Assembly (NCBI RefSeq): GCF_943193065.1
Contig: NZ_CALPCS010000002.1
Location: 100,473-164,472 of the forward strand
Length of the DNA: 64,000 nt
Source: Veillonella agrestimuris
GTDB taxonomy: Bacteria; Bacillota; Negativicutes; Veillonellales; Veillonellaceae
Reading direction: 5' to 3'
This document shows positions 54,655 through 63,002 of this stretch, piece after piece. The position numbers were made by a program, and so were the translations under genes. Numbering within the stretch: position 1 is the stretch's first letter; every line of letters starts with the position of its first letter. Below the pieces are notes generated by a model. The model was not told where the DNA came from. It made no database searches and worked only from the letters and a program-made list of their open reading frames with translations.

Positions 54655-55686
54655 ATGAGAACACCTAATTTAGCAATCTTAGGCGCTACTGGTGCAGTAG
54701 GGGCAGAATTTATTACACTTATTGAAGAGCGCAATTTCCCTTACGAAAATTTGAAATTATTGGCATCCGCTCGTTCTGCAGGAACAGAATTAGTGGTAAA
54801 TGGTAAAACATATATTGTAGAAGAAGCGAAACCAGAGTCCTTTGATGATATTGATATCGCTTTATTTGCTGGTGGTTCCATTTCCAAAACACTTGCTCCA
54901 GAAGCAGCTAAACGAGGTGCTATCGTTATCGATAACTCCAGCGCATTCCGTATGGATCCAGAAGTACCATTAGTAGTACCAGAAGTAAATCCTGAAGATA
55001 TTTTGACTCACAAAGGGATTATTGCTAATCCAAATTGCTCTACCATTATTATGAGTCTTGGTTTAAAACCACTTCACGATATTTCTCCTATCAAACGAGT
55101 AATCGTATCTACTTATCAAGCTGTATCTGGTGCTGGTAAGGAAGGCATTGAGGAATTAGAAAATCAAGTGCAAGAATTTATTGAAGGTAAAGAAATGACC
55201 GCTAATTTGTTACCGACTGGATCTGCACCAAAACATTACCCAGTAGCATTCAACTTAATTCCTCAAATCGATATTTTCTTAGATAATGACTATACAAAAG
55301 AAGAGATGAAGATGGTTCATGAAACACAAAAAATCCTTCATGATGATACGATTCAAGTAGTGCCAACTACTGTGCGTGTACCTGTATATCGTTCCCATTC
55401 TGAATCTGTATTAGTTGAAACAGAAGCACCTGTATCGGTAGAAGAATTCCGTAAAGCTTGCGAAGCCTTCCCTGGTTTGCAAGTCAATGATAATCCAAGC
55501 GAACAGGAATATCCAATGCCACTCTATACATCTAATAAAAATGATTGTGAAATTGGACGTATTCGTAAGGACTTATACAATGATAAAGGTATGAATTTCT
55601 GGATTGTAGGGGACCAAATCCGTAAAGGTGCGGCATTAAATGCATTACAAATTGCAGAATATTTAGTAGAAAAACAAGCATTTTAA
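54655..55686 (+). CDS. asd: Aspartate-semialdehyde dehydrogenase
   Basis: Makes aspartate semialdehyde, the branch point to lysine (dapA, next gene) and threonine (hom at 29725). The NADP loop ILGATGAVGAEF (~8-19), the active-site cysteine in IIANPNCSTIIMSLGLKPL (~127) and the GAGKEGIEEL region are intact. It is 343 aa long. Confidence 0.97.
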   Translation: MRTPNLAILGATGAVGAEFITLIEERNFPYENLKLLASARSAGTELVVNGKTYIVEEAKPESFDDIDIALFAGGSISKTLAPEAAKRGAIVIDNSSAFRMDPEVPLVVPEVNPEDILTHKGIIANPNCSTIIMSLGLKPLHDISPIKRVIVSTYQAVSGAGKEGIEELENQVQEFIEGKEMTANLLPTGSAPKHYPVAFNLIPQIDIFLDNDYTKEEMKMVHETQKILHDDTIQVVPTTVRVPVYRSHSESVLVETEAPVSVEEFRKACEAFPGLQVNDNPSEQEYPMPLYTSNKNDCEIGRIRKDLYNDKGMNFWIVGDQIRKGAALNALQIAEYLVEKQAF

Positions 55687-55703
55687 TAGTCTATCAATAT
55701 AGA

Positions 55704-55736
55704 CTTGATAGGTGTGAATACACTTAAACTATCAAG
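55704..55736 (+). promoter_or_regulatory. Intercistronic hairpin before dapA
   Basis: CTTGATAG (55704-55711) pairs with CTATCAAG (55729-55736), with GTGT/ACAC inside (55712-55715/55720-55723). An upstream CTATCAA (55691-55697) can compete for the same TTGATAG. There is no T-tract, so it is not a terminator; it may affect RNA stability or dapA translation. Confidence 0.5.
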
Positions 55737-55748
55737 TGGAGGAAGATT

Positions 55749-56639
55749 ATGAAAACATTCGGCCGAGTATTAACAGCCATGATTACATCTTTCAATGAAG
55801 ATGGATCCGTTAATATAGAAAACAGCATAGCTATTGCTCATCATCTCTTAGATAATGGTTCAGACGGCCTTGTTGTATGTGGTACAACAGGGGAAAATCC
55901 AACCATGTCACAAGAAGATAAACTTTCACTATTTAAAGCAATTGCCAAAGAATGCAGCCATAAAGGTTCTATCATTGCTAATGTAGGCTCTAATGATACA
56001 AGAGAGACTGTCAATTTTGTGAAAGAAGTATCTGCTATAGAGGGTATTTCTGGACTACTCGTGGTGGTGCCATATTATAATAAACCAAATCAACATGGCC
56101 AATATTTACACTTTAAAGCTGTTGCAGAAGCAACTACATTACCTATCATGATTTATAATGTACCAGGTCGAGTAGGGACCGGCATTCTTCCTAGTACATT
56201 AGCTAAATTACACGGAGAATATCCTCATATTAACTCTGTTAAAGAAGCAAGTGGCAATATTTTAATTGCCTCTGAAATCAATCGCTTGATGCCAAATTCG
56301 GATTTCATGATTTATAGTGGTGATGATGCATTAACACTACCAATGTTATCTCTTGGTGCTTGTGGTGTTGTATCTGTTGTGTCTCATATTAGTGGTAATG
56401 ATATGAATCATATGATTCAAGCTTTCGAAGCAGGACATACAGAAGAAGCAAAACAATTGCATCATAAATTGACGCCAATTATACAAGCTATGTTTGTAAC
56501 AACAAATCCTATACCAGTTAAATATGCAGCTCGAAAACTAGGCTTACCAGCAGGGGCATTTAATTTACCAATGTGTGAACCTAGTGAGGAAGAAGCTAAA
56601 TGCATTGATATGGCTTTACAAGCCTATTTACAAGCTTAA
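55749..56639 (+). CDS. dapA: 4-hydroxy-tetrahydrodipicolinate synthase
   Basis: Condenses pyruvate with aspartate semialdehyde. The Schiff-base lysine is in SVKEASGN (~164), with VCGTTGENPTMS (~42-53) and the catalytic Tyr region IMIYNVPGRVGTG (~133). It is 296 aa long, the last gene of the riboswitch operon; a terminator follows. Confidence 0.96.
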   Translation: MKTFGRVLTAMITSFNEDGSVNIENSIAIAHHLLDNGSDGLVVCGTTGENPTMSQEDKLSLFKAIAKECSHKGSIIANVGSNDTRETVNFVKEVSAIEGISGLLVVVPYYNKPNQHGQYLHFKAVAEATTLPIMIYNVPGRVGTGILPSTLAKLHGEYPHINSVKEASGNILIASEINRLMPNSDFMIYSGDDALTLPMLSLGACGVVSVVSHISGNDMNHMIQAFEAGHTEEAKQLHHKLTPIIQAMFVTTNPIPVKYAARKLGLPAGAFNLPMCEPSEEEAKCIDMALQAYLQA

Positions 56640-56723
56640 TATAGAAGAAGAGAAACTTATTCTATAGTATTTACAAATATGTTAATACAATAGAATATTT
56701 AGATAGCTCAAAAGGAACAAAAG

Positions 56724-56755
56724 AAGGTAAGCATATTCTATGCTTACCTTTTTTT
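56724..56755. terminator. Terminator between dapA and lexA
   Basis: AAGGTAAGCAT (56724-56734), ATTCT loop, ATGCTTACCTT (56740-56750), then T. It ends dapA and can also stop lexA transcripts arriving from the other side. Confidence 0.9.
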
Positions 56756-56797
56756 ATTTACATTTAATTATAAATGGAGTCTTTAACTATGCTTCTT

Positions 56798-57475
56798 TTA
56801 AATGCGATCCCGTACTAAACCAATAACTAAACCTTCAATATGGCAGTCTTTTACAATAATAGGATCAAAGTCATCATTTTCTGGCTGCAAACGAATGTGG
56901 CCGTTTTCTTTATAGAAGCGTTTTACAGTTGCTTCATCATCAATACGAGCAACTACAACATCTCCATTATTAGCAGTGTTTTGATGGCGTACAATGAGCA
57001 TATCACCTTCGTACATACCAATATTCATCATCGACTCGCCTTGTACGCGAAGCATAAAGCAATCAGAATCACCTGTTAATTGTACAGGCAAGGTCAACGT
57101 CGATTCTAAGTTTTCTACTGCCGTAATAGGCATACCAGCTTGTACTGTACCAATAAGAGGGACTTGTTTTAATTGAGCGCCTAAAAATTCGAAATTATCA
57201 GAACTGCTTAAACCATCGACGCTGTCACCAGCAGATAGGTCAGGAGCTTTTTCATCAATAATCGTAATAGCTCTGTTTTTATTAGGATCTCGACGAATAT
57301 AGCCAAATTTTTCTAATGTATTTAAGTGAGACTGGACAGTAGAAGTGGAGCTTAGGCCGACATGAGCACATATTTCACGTACAGTAGGGCATCTATATTC
57401 ATTATGCAAAGAATTACGAATGAATTCCAATATACGACGTTGTTTAGTATTTATATCTGTTGCTGGGCGTCTCAC
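56798..57475 (-). CDS. lexA: SOS repressor LexA
   Basis: Represses SOS genes and self-cleaves with RecA-ssDNA. The N-terminal winged helix (REICAHVGLSSTSTVQSHLNTL cut at ~33-54), the cleavage site as Ala-Gly in VQAGMP, the catalytic Ser in QGESMMNIGMYEGD and the Lys in DDEATVKRFYKE are present. The GTG at 57475, 5 nt after GGAGG, is the credible start; a TTG at 57487 lies over the ribosome site. It is ~225 aa long. Its promoter overlaps SOS box 1, so it is autoregulated. Confidence 0.95.
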   Translation of the reverse strand: MRRPATDINTKQRRILEFIRNSLHNEYRCPTVREICAHVGLSSTSTVQSHLNTLEKFGYIRRDPNKNRAITIIDEKAPDLSAGDSVDGLSSSDNFEFLGAQLKQVPLIGTVQAGMPITAVENLESTLTLPVQLTGDSDCFMLRVQGESMMNIGMYEGDMLIVRHQNTANNGDVVVARIDDEATVKRFYKENGHIRLQPENDDFDPIIVKDCHIEGLVIGLVRDRI

Positions 57476-57573
57476 AAGAACCTCCAAAATAAAGCAATAA
57501 TTAGTGATTATAGTATAGAGAATAATCTCTTATGTATATTCTTTTATATGATTATATACACTATTATAGGCTC

Positions 57574-57602
57574 ATTATATAATTTTTGCAAACATTTGTT
57601 CA
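57574..57602 (-). promoter_or_regulatory. lexA promoter overlapped by SOS box 1
   Basis: On the minus strand: -35 TGAACA (57602-57597), 17-bp spacer, -10 TATAAT (57579-57574). SOS box 1 (57589-57601) covers the -35. Confidence 0.7.
57589..57601. promoter_or_regulatory. SOS box 1 (LexA site)
   Basis: CAAACATTTGTTC matches the Firmicute SOS box (CGAACATATGTTCG type; AACA-N2-TGTT core). Confidence 0.85.
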
Positions 57603-57610
57603 CAAAACTA

Positions 57611-57640
57611 TTGACCAAACATTTGTTCCTGTGTTATTAT
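57611..57640 (+). promoter_or_regulatory. Promoter of the YneA-like gene with SOS box 2 inside
   Basis: -35 TTGACC (57611-57616), 18-bp spacer, -10 TATTAT (57635-57640). SOS box 2, CAAACATTTGTTC (57616-57628), fills the spacer, so LexA should block this promoter. Confidence 0.75.
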
Positions 57641-57651
57641 TTCATTGTAGA

Positions 57652-57664
57652 CAAACAAATGTTC
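57652..57664. promoter_or_regulatory. SOS box 3 (LexA site)
   Basis: CAAACAAATGTTC, the same AACA-N2-TGTT core, ~12 bp after the -10 of the YneA-like gene, in the initially transcribed region. Confidence 0.8.
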
Positions 57665-57712
57665 TGATATTTTTGTTCGAAATTACTCTTATATATTGTG
57701 AGGTTATATAAA

Positions 57713-58021
57713 ATGAAACATGTAATGATTATGCTTACTATGTGCTTAGCAATGGTAATTGGATACCAACAAACATCTCCATCTATTACTACAAATCCCC
57801 ATTCTGTTCGAGAAGTAACAGTACAAGCAGGGGATACATTATGGGATATTGCAGCTCGCAGTGCACAACCTAATATGGATGTTCGAGAAATTGTATATGC
57901 AGTAAAAGAACTTAATAATATTACAGATTCAGGCTCATTAACGCCAGGTGCCAAAATCAAAGTACCTGTACATGATGTAGATAGTCCAGTACGAGCTATG
58001 GACTATATGGCTCAAAACTAA
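57713..58021 (+). CDS. Small LysM protein, probable SOS-induced division inhibitor (YneA-like)
   Basis: A 102-aa protein: one N-terminal hydrophobic segment (~1-18), a short linker and a LysM domain (VQAGDTLWDIAARSA through LTPGAKIKVPV, ~39-87). The size, the topology and the divergent position next to lexA match YneA of Bacillus, which halts division during DNA damage. The promoter carries two SOS boxes. ATG 57713 has GTGAGG 8 nt upstream; the frame is open from GTG 57698. Sequence similarity to YneA beyond the domain layout was not tested. Confidence 0.8.
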   Translation: MKHVMIMLTMCLAMVIGYQQTSPSITTNPHSVREVTVQAGDTLWDIAARSAQPNMDVREIVYAVKELNNITDSGSLTPGAKIKVPVHDVDSPVRAMDYMAQN

Positions 58022-58031
58022 ATATAGATAA

Positions 58032-58087
58032 AAACAGCTATGACCATTTGATTTAGTGACATAAATCATTTAGTCATAGCTGTTTTA
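58032..58087. terminator. Bidirectional terminator between the LysM gene and the integrase
   Basis: AAAACAGCTATGAC (58032-58045) pairs with GTCATAGCTGTTTT (58074-58087), with a nested TGATTTA/TAAATCA hairpin. It serves the LysM gene on plus and the recombinase gene on minus. Confidence 0.88.
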
Positions 58088-58132
58088 TTTACTAGAAATT
58101 AATTAATCTCAAACTATCTAGCATGTTATGTA

Positions 58133-59140
58133 TTATTTAGAAAATCGTTTTTCAAAAATAGTGGAAATAGGATTATCCACAAATTTATTAGCTTCATTAA
58201 TATAGCGTCTCACCATATTAACACTATGATGACGAGTTTGGCGCATAATATTTCGCTCTTCTACACCATAAGAAGCGGCCGTTGTAGCAAAACCGTGGCG
58301 CAAACTGTGGGCACCATACATATCAGGATTAAGACCGATTAAAGAGACATAGCGTTTGACTATATCCGCAATGGATTTATCTGATATAGCAGTATTACGA
58401 ATGGACATGGACTTGGTAAAGCCTCTAAATACAGGACCTGTCGTAATTTGACTAGCAGACAACCATTTCTTTAAAGCCTTCACCGCATCTAAAGGAGATC
58501 CTGTTAAATGTGGAATGGCTACAATCGCCCCTTGACCTTCTTGGTCGGCCTTGGATGAAGCTACAAAAATTTCTAAGCCTTGTGGAGAAAACTTTAAGTT
58601 TTCCACCGTAATAGCAGCGATTTCACTTCGCCGGAATGCCCCCATAAACCCAACGAGGAGGATGGCTTTATCTCTTAATTTTTGTATATCTGGTATGTCT
58701 AAGGTATCCATCGTTTCTAATATATCTTCAATATCATCTAATAGGATAGGGGTCTTACCTTGTTGGAAGGTGCCTTTTAAACGGCGAATCCCTCGTAATG
58801 CTTGCTTAACAAGAGGAGATATACACGGATTAGCAGCAGCTCCTGCGGCATTGTAATTTTCTGAGATGGCACTAATGCGACGAGCAATCGTATTAGCTTT
58901 AGCATAATCAGCTAAATCGTTAATATAATTAACTACTGTTTCCGGTGTAGCTGGGAAATAGCTGACCTTTTGGTAATTGCACCAATCGACGAAATCTAGC
59001 CAATCGGACTCGTACGCATCTATTGTATTTTCTGCTTTAGACAATAAAATGCTTTGTTTTGCTTTCATAGACAATTTATTGCTATTCATTAAAGCATCAT
59101 TATTGCGTAAATAAAAATGCTTGTTTTGATTTGTTGTCAT
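58133..59140 (-). CDS. Solitary tyrosine recombinase/integrase
   Basis: A 335-aa site-specific recombinase. The N-terminal SAM-like core-binding domain (~30-120, ENTIDAYESDWLDFVDWC) precedes the catalytic domain with GAFRRSE (Arg, ~170), SSKADQEG (Lys), HSLRHGF (HxxR, ~277), TRHHS and the Tyr in MVRRYI (~311). No xis, phage or ICE gene lies beside it. It does not look like the XerC/XerD length (~300) or start. It could be a domesticated inverting enzyme or a remnant of an integrated element; no att repeat was found by eye. Confidence 0.88.
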   Translation of the reverse strand: MTTNQNKHFYLRNNDALMNSNKLSMKAKQSILLSKAENTIDAYESDWLDFVDWCNYQKVSYFPATPETVVNYINDLADYAKANTIARRISAISENYNAAGAAANPCISPLVKQALRGIRRLKGTFQQGKTPILLDDIEDILETMDTLDIPDIQKLRDKAILLVGFMGAFRRSEIAAITVENLKFSPQGLEIFVASSKADQEGQGAIVAIPHLTGSPLDAVKALKKWLSASQITTGPVFRGFTKSMSIRNTAISDKSIADIVKRYVSLIGLNPDMYGAHSLRHGFATTAASYGVEERNIMRQTRHHSVNMVRRYINEANKFVDNPISTIFEKRFSK

Positions 59141-59196
59141 AATTCATTCCTTTTTACATGTATATTAATATTGTAACACATAAAAGTAGTTATTTA

Positions 59197-59205
59197 TGCT
59201 ATAAT
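59197..59205 (+). promoter_or_regulatory. Extended -10 promoter of the VanW gene
   Basis: TGC-TATAAT (59197-59205), without a clear -35. It is ~63 bp before the VanW ATG. Confidence 0.5.
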
Positions 59206-59226
59206 AAATTAATTCGATATATTAGT

Positions 59227-59266
59227 TATGAGAGATGTGTTCCTGTATATATGAGAGATGTGTTCC
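59227..59266 (+). repeat. 17-bp tandem repeat in the VanW leader
   Basis: TATGAGAGATGTGTTCC occurs at 59227-59243 and 59250-59266, with a period of 23 bp and a 6-bp gap. The second copy ends 1 bp before the VanW ATG (59268), so it includes the initiation region. Confidence 0.9.
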
Positions 59267-59267
59267 C

Positions 59268-60647
59268 ATGAATATAAAACGATTAAGTGTATGTGTATTA
59301 CTTAGTTCCACATTATGTGTAAGCGGATGTAGTTTGGTACCTATATCCGGTGATATTACAAAAGGTGTACATTATAAACAAAAGGATTTATCTGGTTATA
59401 GTAGAGAAAATGTACGTCAGCTATTAGCTCAGGAGGCTTTAGATACGGTACCAATTACTATTCAATTAAATAATGATTCAGCTATTAAAAGTAATGCTAC
59501 GGATTTAGGTATTACCTTAGATATTGATGCTACTGCTAATGCACTGTATACATATGGCTATGAAGATTCTTTCTTAGACTTAGTGATTAGTCGATTTACA
59601 GCTTTTACAACAGGTGCTACTATAGATCCCATTTATAAACTAGACGAAGTAAAAGCTCGAGCTTATTTGACAGAATTAGCAAAACAAGTAGATGCCCCTG
59701 GCAATGATGCTCGTTTAGTCATTGAAAATGGCGTTGTTAAAATGATTCCATCTAAAGAAGGGGATCGCATTGATATTGATGCTACTATTAATGCATTAAA
59801 AGAGCAAGTTAAAGAAAATAAATTTGACAATGTTGCCTTAATTCACACGAACCAAGCAACTATACGCGTCACAGATGCAGATGTAAAACCATTAACGACT
59901 GTATTAGCTAGTTATACCACTTATTTTGATGCGAGTAACAGAAATCGGACGAACAATATAGAAATTGCATCTACTAAAATTACTGGCACATTATTAAAAC
60001 CTGGAGAAGTATTTTCTTTTAATGACGTAGTTGGTGAAAGAACGGCCGAAGCAGGCTTTGACGATGCGCCAGTTATGATCGATGGCAAACTCGTACCTGG
60101 TATTGGTGGTGGCATTTGTCAGGTAAGTTCTACTATTTTTAATACCGCTTTATTATCTGGTATGGAAATTGTGGAAAGAACACCTCACTTTGAGCCTGTG
60201 TCATATATTCCGGCTGGATTAGATGCTACTGTAGCGTACGGATATTTAGACTTTCAGTTTAAAAACCCTTATCAGAATGCCGTATACGTTCTTAGTGTCA
60301 TGAATGGTAATGAGTTGACTATCTATATTATCGGTACACCACAAGATGAGCCTAAATCAGTATCTATATCTGTAGGTGATGAAAAAGAGGTACCTAATCA
60401 AACGATTACATCCTTTGATCCTTCTCTAACAGAAGATATCATCAAAGAAGGTCATCCTGGATTTACTCTCAACACATATCGTCATATTACATACGGTGAT
60501 GGATCTAGTCATACAGATGTGTACGGCTCTCTCTATGATCCAGTAGATACGATTATTACAAAAGCACCAGCTAAAGCAACTCCTGAAAAAGTTGATAAAA
60601 AAGAAGAATCTAAAGGTAAAGACGATTCAGATATGAAAAAACATTAA
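59268..60647 (+). CDS. VanW family lipoprotein
   Basis: A ~459-aa protein starting MNIKRLSVCVLLSSTLCVSGC, a signal peptide with a lipobox ending at C21, so probably lipid-anchored outside the cell. A peptidoglycan-binding-like region (~60-200) precedes the VanW domain (~215-360: LLKPGEVFSFNDVVGERT, GGGICQVSSTIFNTAL). A charged Lys-rich tail ends it. VanW has no proven activity and is not evidence of vancomycin resistance. ATG 59268 is chosen because it begins the signal peptide; the frame is open from 59235. Confidence 0.88.
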   Translation: MNIKRLSVCVLLSSTLCVSGCSLVPISGDITKGVHYKQKDLSGYSRENVRQLLAQEALDTVPITIQLNNDSAIKSNATDLGITLDIDATANALYTYGYEDSFLDLVISRFTAFTTGATIDPIYKLDEVKARAYLTELAKQVDAPGNDARLVIENGVVKMIPSKEGDRIDIDATINALKEQVKENKFDNVALIHTNQATIRVTDADVKPLTTVLASYTTYFDASNRNRTNNIEIASTKITGTLLKPGEVFSFNDVVGERTAEAGFDDAPVMIDGKLVPGIGGGICQVSSTIFNTALLSGMEIVERTPHFEPVSYIPAGLDATVAYGYLDFQFKNPYQNAVYVLSVMNGNELTIYIIGTPQDEPKSVSISVGDEKEVPNQTITSFDPSLTEDIIKEGHPGFTLNTYRHITYGDGSSHTDVYGSLYDPVDTIITKAPAKATPEKVDKKEESKGKDDSDMKKH

Positions 60648-60660
60648 GTTTTTATTAAAA

Positions 60661-60712
60661 ATAGCCTAATCTATTGATTTATTCCTTAGATTAGGCTATC
60701 ATTTCTATTTGT
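60661..60712 (+). terminator. Terminator after the VanW gene
   Basis: ATAGCCTAATCTA (60661-60673) pairs with TAGATTAGGCTAT (60687-60699), a 13-bp perfect stem, followed by CATTTCTATTT; the T-tract is imperfect. Confidence 0.75.
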
Positions 60713-60751
60713 AGTATACAATTTATGCTTATAGAATTTACGAGGTTTTTT

Positions 60752-61363
60752 ATGGAAACGATCTTACAATTTGATCATTCACTAATATTTTATGTGCAGC
60801 AACATTTCGTTAATCCTTATGTAACACCCTTTATGGTGTTTATATCTACTATAACGAGCTCTGGTGCTTTATGGATAGTATTATCTATTATATTAATGCT
60901 TCAAAAGCAATATCGCGTTGTAGGATTAGCTATTTTTATATCCTTAACATTAGTCTTTATCATTGGCGATCAAACATTAAAGCCTCATATCGCTCGATTA
61001 CGGCCTTTTGTAGATTTTCCTGATGTACCATTAGTAGCAGAGCCACCAAAAGCAACAAGCTATTCATTCCCGTCAGGACATAGCTTTGGATCATTTGCAT
61101 CGGCTATGGCATTATATATGGGATTATATAATATAAACTATAATAAGCGATTCTGGGGCATAATTGCTTTAGTTGGATCTGTTATAGTCGCATTTTCGAG
61201 AGTATACTTGTTTGTACATTATCCAACAGATGTATTAACAGGAATGGTATTAGGCCTAATTGTTGGATATGTAGCGTGGAAAATCGCCACATATCTTTGG
61301 TCTTGGTGGACTAGTCGAAAACAAGAAGTCGAATATGAACCATATACATTTAAACGAAAATAA
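60752..61363 (+). CDS. PAP2-family membrane phosphatase
   Basis: A ~203-aa integral membrane phosphatase with the three PAP2 motifs: KPHIARLRP (Kx6RP, ~72), YSFPSGHSFGS (PSGH, ~108) and SRVYLFVHYPTDVLTG (~151). Such proteins often dephosphorylate undecaprenyl pyrophosphate or phosphatidate. CGAGG 6 nt before ATG 60752 sets the start; an earlier ATG (60725) has no ribosome site. Confidence 0.9.
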   Translation: METILQFDHSLIFYVQQHFVNPYVTPFMVFISTITSSGALWIVLSIILMLQKQYRVVGLAIFISLTLVFIIGDQTLKPHIARLRPFVDFPDVPLVAEPPKATSYSFPSGHSFGSFASAMALYMGLYNINYNKRFWGIIALVGSVIVAFSRVYLFVHYPTDVLTGMVLGLIVGYVAWKIATYLWSWWTSRKQEVEYEPYTFKRK

Positions 61364-61389
61364 AATACCGCAATATGCTAAAAATATAG

Positions 61390-61417
61390 ATTGGGCCTGT
61401 ATGGGGTCCAATTTTTA
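61390..61417 (+). terminator. Terminator after the PAP2 gene
   Basis: ATTGGGCC (61390-61397) pairs with GGTCCAAT (61405-61412), with one G-U, then TTTTT. It lies at the convergent junction with the HAD pseudogene. Confidence 0.75.
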
Positions 61418-61961
61418 TCATTCCATTACTTCCGATAAATTATCGTTATCGGAAGTAATGAGTTCCGCCTCACGTTTATCTTTAATATGTTCTTTTTCCA
61501 AGAGTTCATAAGCAGCTGTTTTACGAATAATCGACTTTACTAATGTATCTAATTCAGAACCATCAGAATAATCTGCTGGCGCATAATAACGAATTCGGTT
61601 ATGGCGCATCATTTTATACACTTTTTCTTTATTATATTCCATATTGACGCATTCGTTCAAACCAAGTTAGAACGCCATTATATAGCTTGACTTGACTACC
61701 GTATTCCATCAGCTTATCTTTTGTTACATATAAATGACCTTCTGCTTCAGCAATCATTTTATACATATAAGCTAAATTATTGTCCATATCATGAGTTTTA
61801 GCTAATGTGTTAGATTCTTCCCAAAAGCGTTTAATCTCATCATCATCATAACCTACAGATTGAATAAATCCTTGGGCTTGCATATCATCAGGGGTTAAGG
61901 TTTTATCAAAGTCATAACACATTGCCAATACAAGCATGTGATCCTTTTCTATAGTCATCAT
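61418..61961 (-). pseudogene. HAD-family hydrolase pseudogene with internal deletion
   Basis: Two minus-strand pieces of one HAD-like hydrolase. The 5' piece (61961-61632) starts after GGAGG and has motif I CYDFDKTLTPDDM, ending NGVLTWFERMRQYGI-stop. The 3' piece, in another frame (from ~61645), reads YNKEKVYKMMRHNRIRYYAPADYSDGSELDTLV, which I recognise as the C-terminus of the same ~290-aa family. HAD motifs II and III, roughly 130-150 residues, are missing, and the joint is out of frame. The protein cannot be active; a short cap-only product might still be made. Confidence 0.75.
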
Positions 61962-62072
61962 TTCACCTCCGGCTAGAATAATATTACTTATTAAAAAGCT
62001 TTTTATTAATATAACGTTCCTACTAAAGTAATTCACTTATAAAACAGTTATGCTATAAAAATAAGTCTTTTA

Positions 62073-63002
62073 TTAAAACAATTCTTCTTGGTACGGTACA
62101 ATCCACGACTTATCGTCGCTAATACGCAATATATCGGTGTCTTGTAGTTCCCCTACTAACATGGTGGACTGAGGATTGTGTAGTGCTCGATTACTCCGTA
62201 CAGTACTTTGGTTTGTATTAGCATAACAATAGCGACAAAAATGTTCACACGTATCGTAGGCACCAATGTCTCCGTGCAAATAACAAGCACATTCGGGACG
62301 TGCTGGATTACGTTTAGGCGCTTCTAGTTTAACACCCCACGCACGCTCATAGTCAGATAACAATAGGCAGCCCTCCGTATGCGCCCCATCAATGTTAAAT
62401 TCATGACCTTCGCCACACGTTTTGAGTGTCATATGGCAAGATTTAGCAATTTGAACAAATTCGCCAATTAATTTGTGTTGTATGTCCTTCTCTGGGCGAT
62501 GTCCACCAGGAAAATTCTGTAATACTTTGTCAAATATATCTAAAAAGCTTACAACAACCCTATCTGTATATCCAGATAGGGTTTGCGCCATTTGATGAAA
62601 GCTTTCACAGTGGAAATCATAGGTATAGCGATGTGTTAGAATAATCGGATCATAACGCCACACAATAGCCGTAGAATTTAGTATATTACTAAGCTCACGA
62701 AACGCCTCTAATACAATGGTTTTCGATGGTACATAAGGCTCAATATCATCTCCGTAAGGCGTTATAGTTACATGCCAATATTGACGATAGTCACTAATAG
62801 CGGGAAGATATTTCATAAAAGGTCTCGGGTTTTTACTACAAAAAGCAATGCCATCTACAATATGAGGGGCAATCTTATGACGCGTTACCATTTTCGGATG
62901 ATAAGGATTACGCACATCAACAAATCCCTCTTTGATACGGTTTATAAACCACTCTCCATAAAAAGCAGGGATATCAGTTCGTTGTCCTGTTTGTAATATC
63001 AT
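62073..63002 (-). CDS. DUF1848 family protein
   Basis: A ~309-aa protein of DUF1848, function unknown. It begins MILQTGQRTDIPAFYGEWF after AAGGAGG, so the start is 63002 although the frame opens at 63020. The motifs WHVTITPYGDDIEP (~80), IVWRYDPI (~113) and a C-terminal cysteine cluster (CACYLHGDIG, CEHFCRYCYAN, ~240-265) suggest a metal or Fe-S centre. The N-terminal region resembles a TIM-barrel of radical-SAM-like enzymes, but no N-terminal CxxxCxxC is present. Confidence 0.85.
   Translation of the reverse strand: MILQTGQRTDIPAFYGEWFINRIKEGFVDVRNPYHPKMVTRHKIAPHIVDGIAFCSKNPRPFMKYLPAISDYRQYWHVTITPYGDDIEPYVPSKTIVLEAFRELSNILNSTAIVWRYDPIILTHRYTYDFHCESFHQMAQTLSGYTDRVVVSFLDIFDKVLQNFPGGHRPEKDIQHKLIGEFVQIAKSCHMTLKTCGEGHEFNIDGAHTEGCLLLSDYERAWGVKLEAPKRNPARPECACYLHGDIGAYDTCEHFCRYCYANTNQSTVRSNRALHNPQSTMLVGELQDTDILRISDDKSWIVPYQEELF

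Noticed and set aside
57362..57667. 101-aa plus-strand frame across the lexA start and SOS region
   Set aside because: It covers the divergent regulatory region with SOS boxes and has no coding character.
59268..60647. VanW as a vancomycin-resistance gene
   Set aside because: The VanW domain is common in non-resistant Firmicutes, and no vanHAX/vanRS genes are present.
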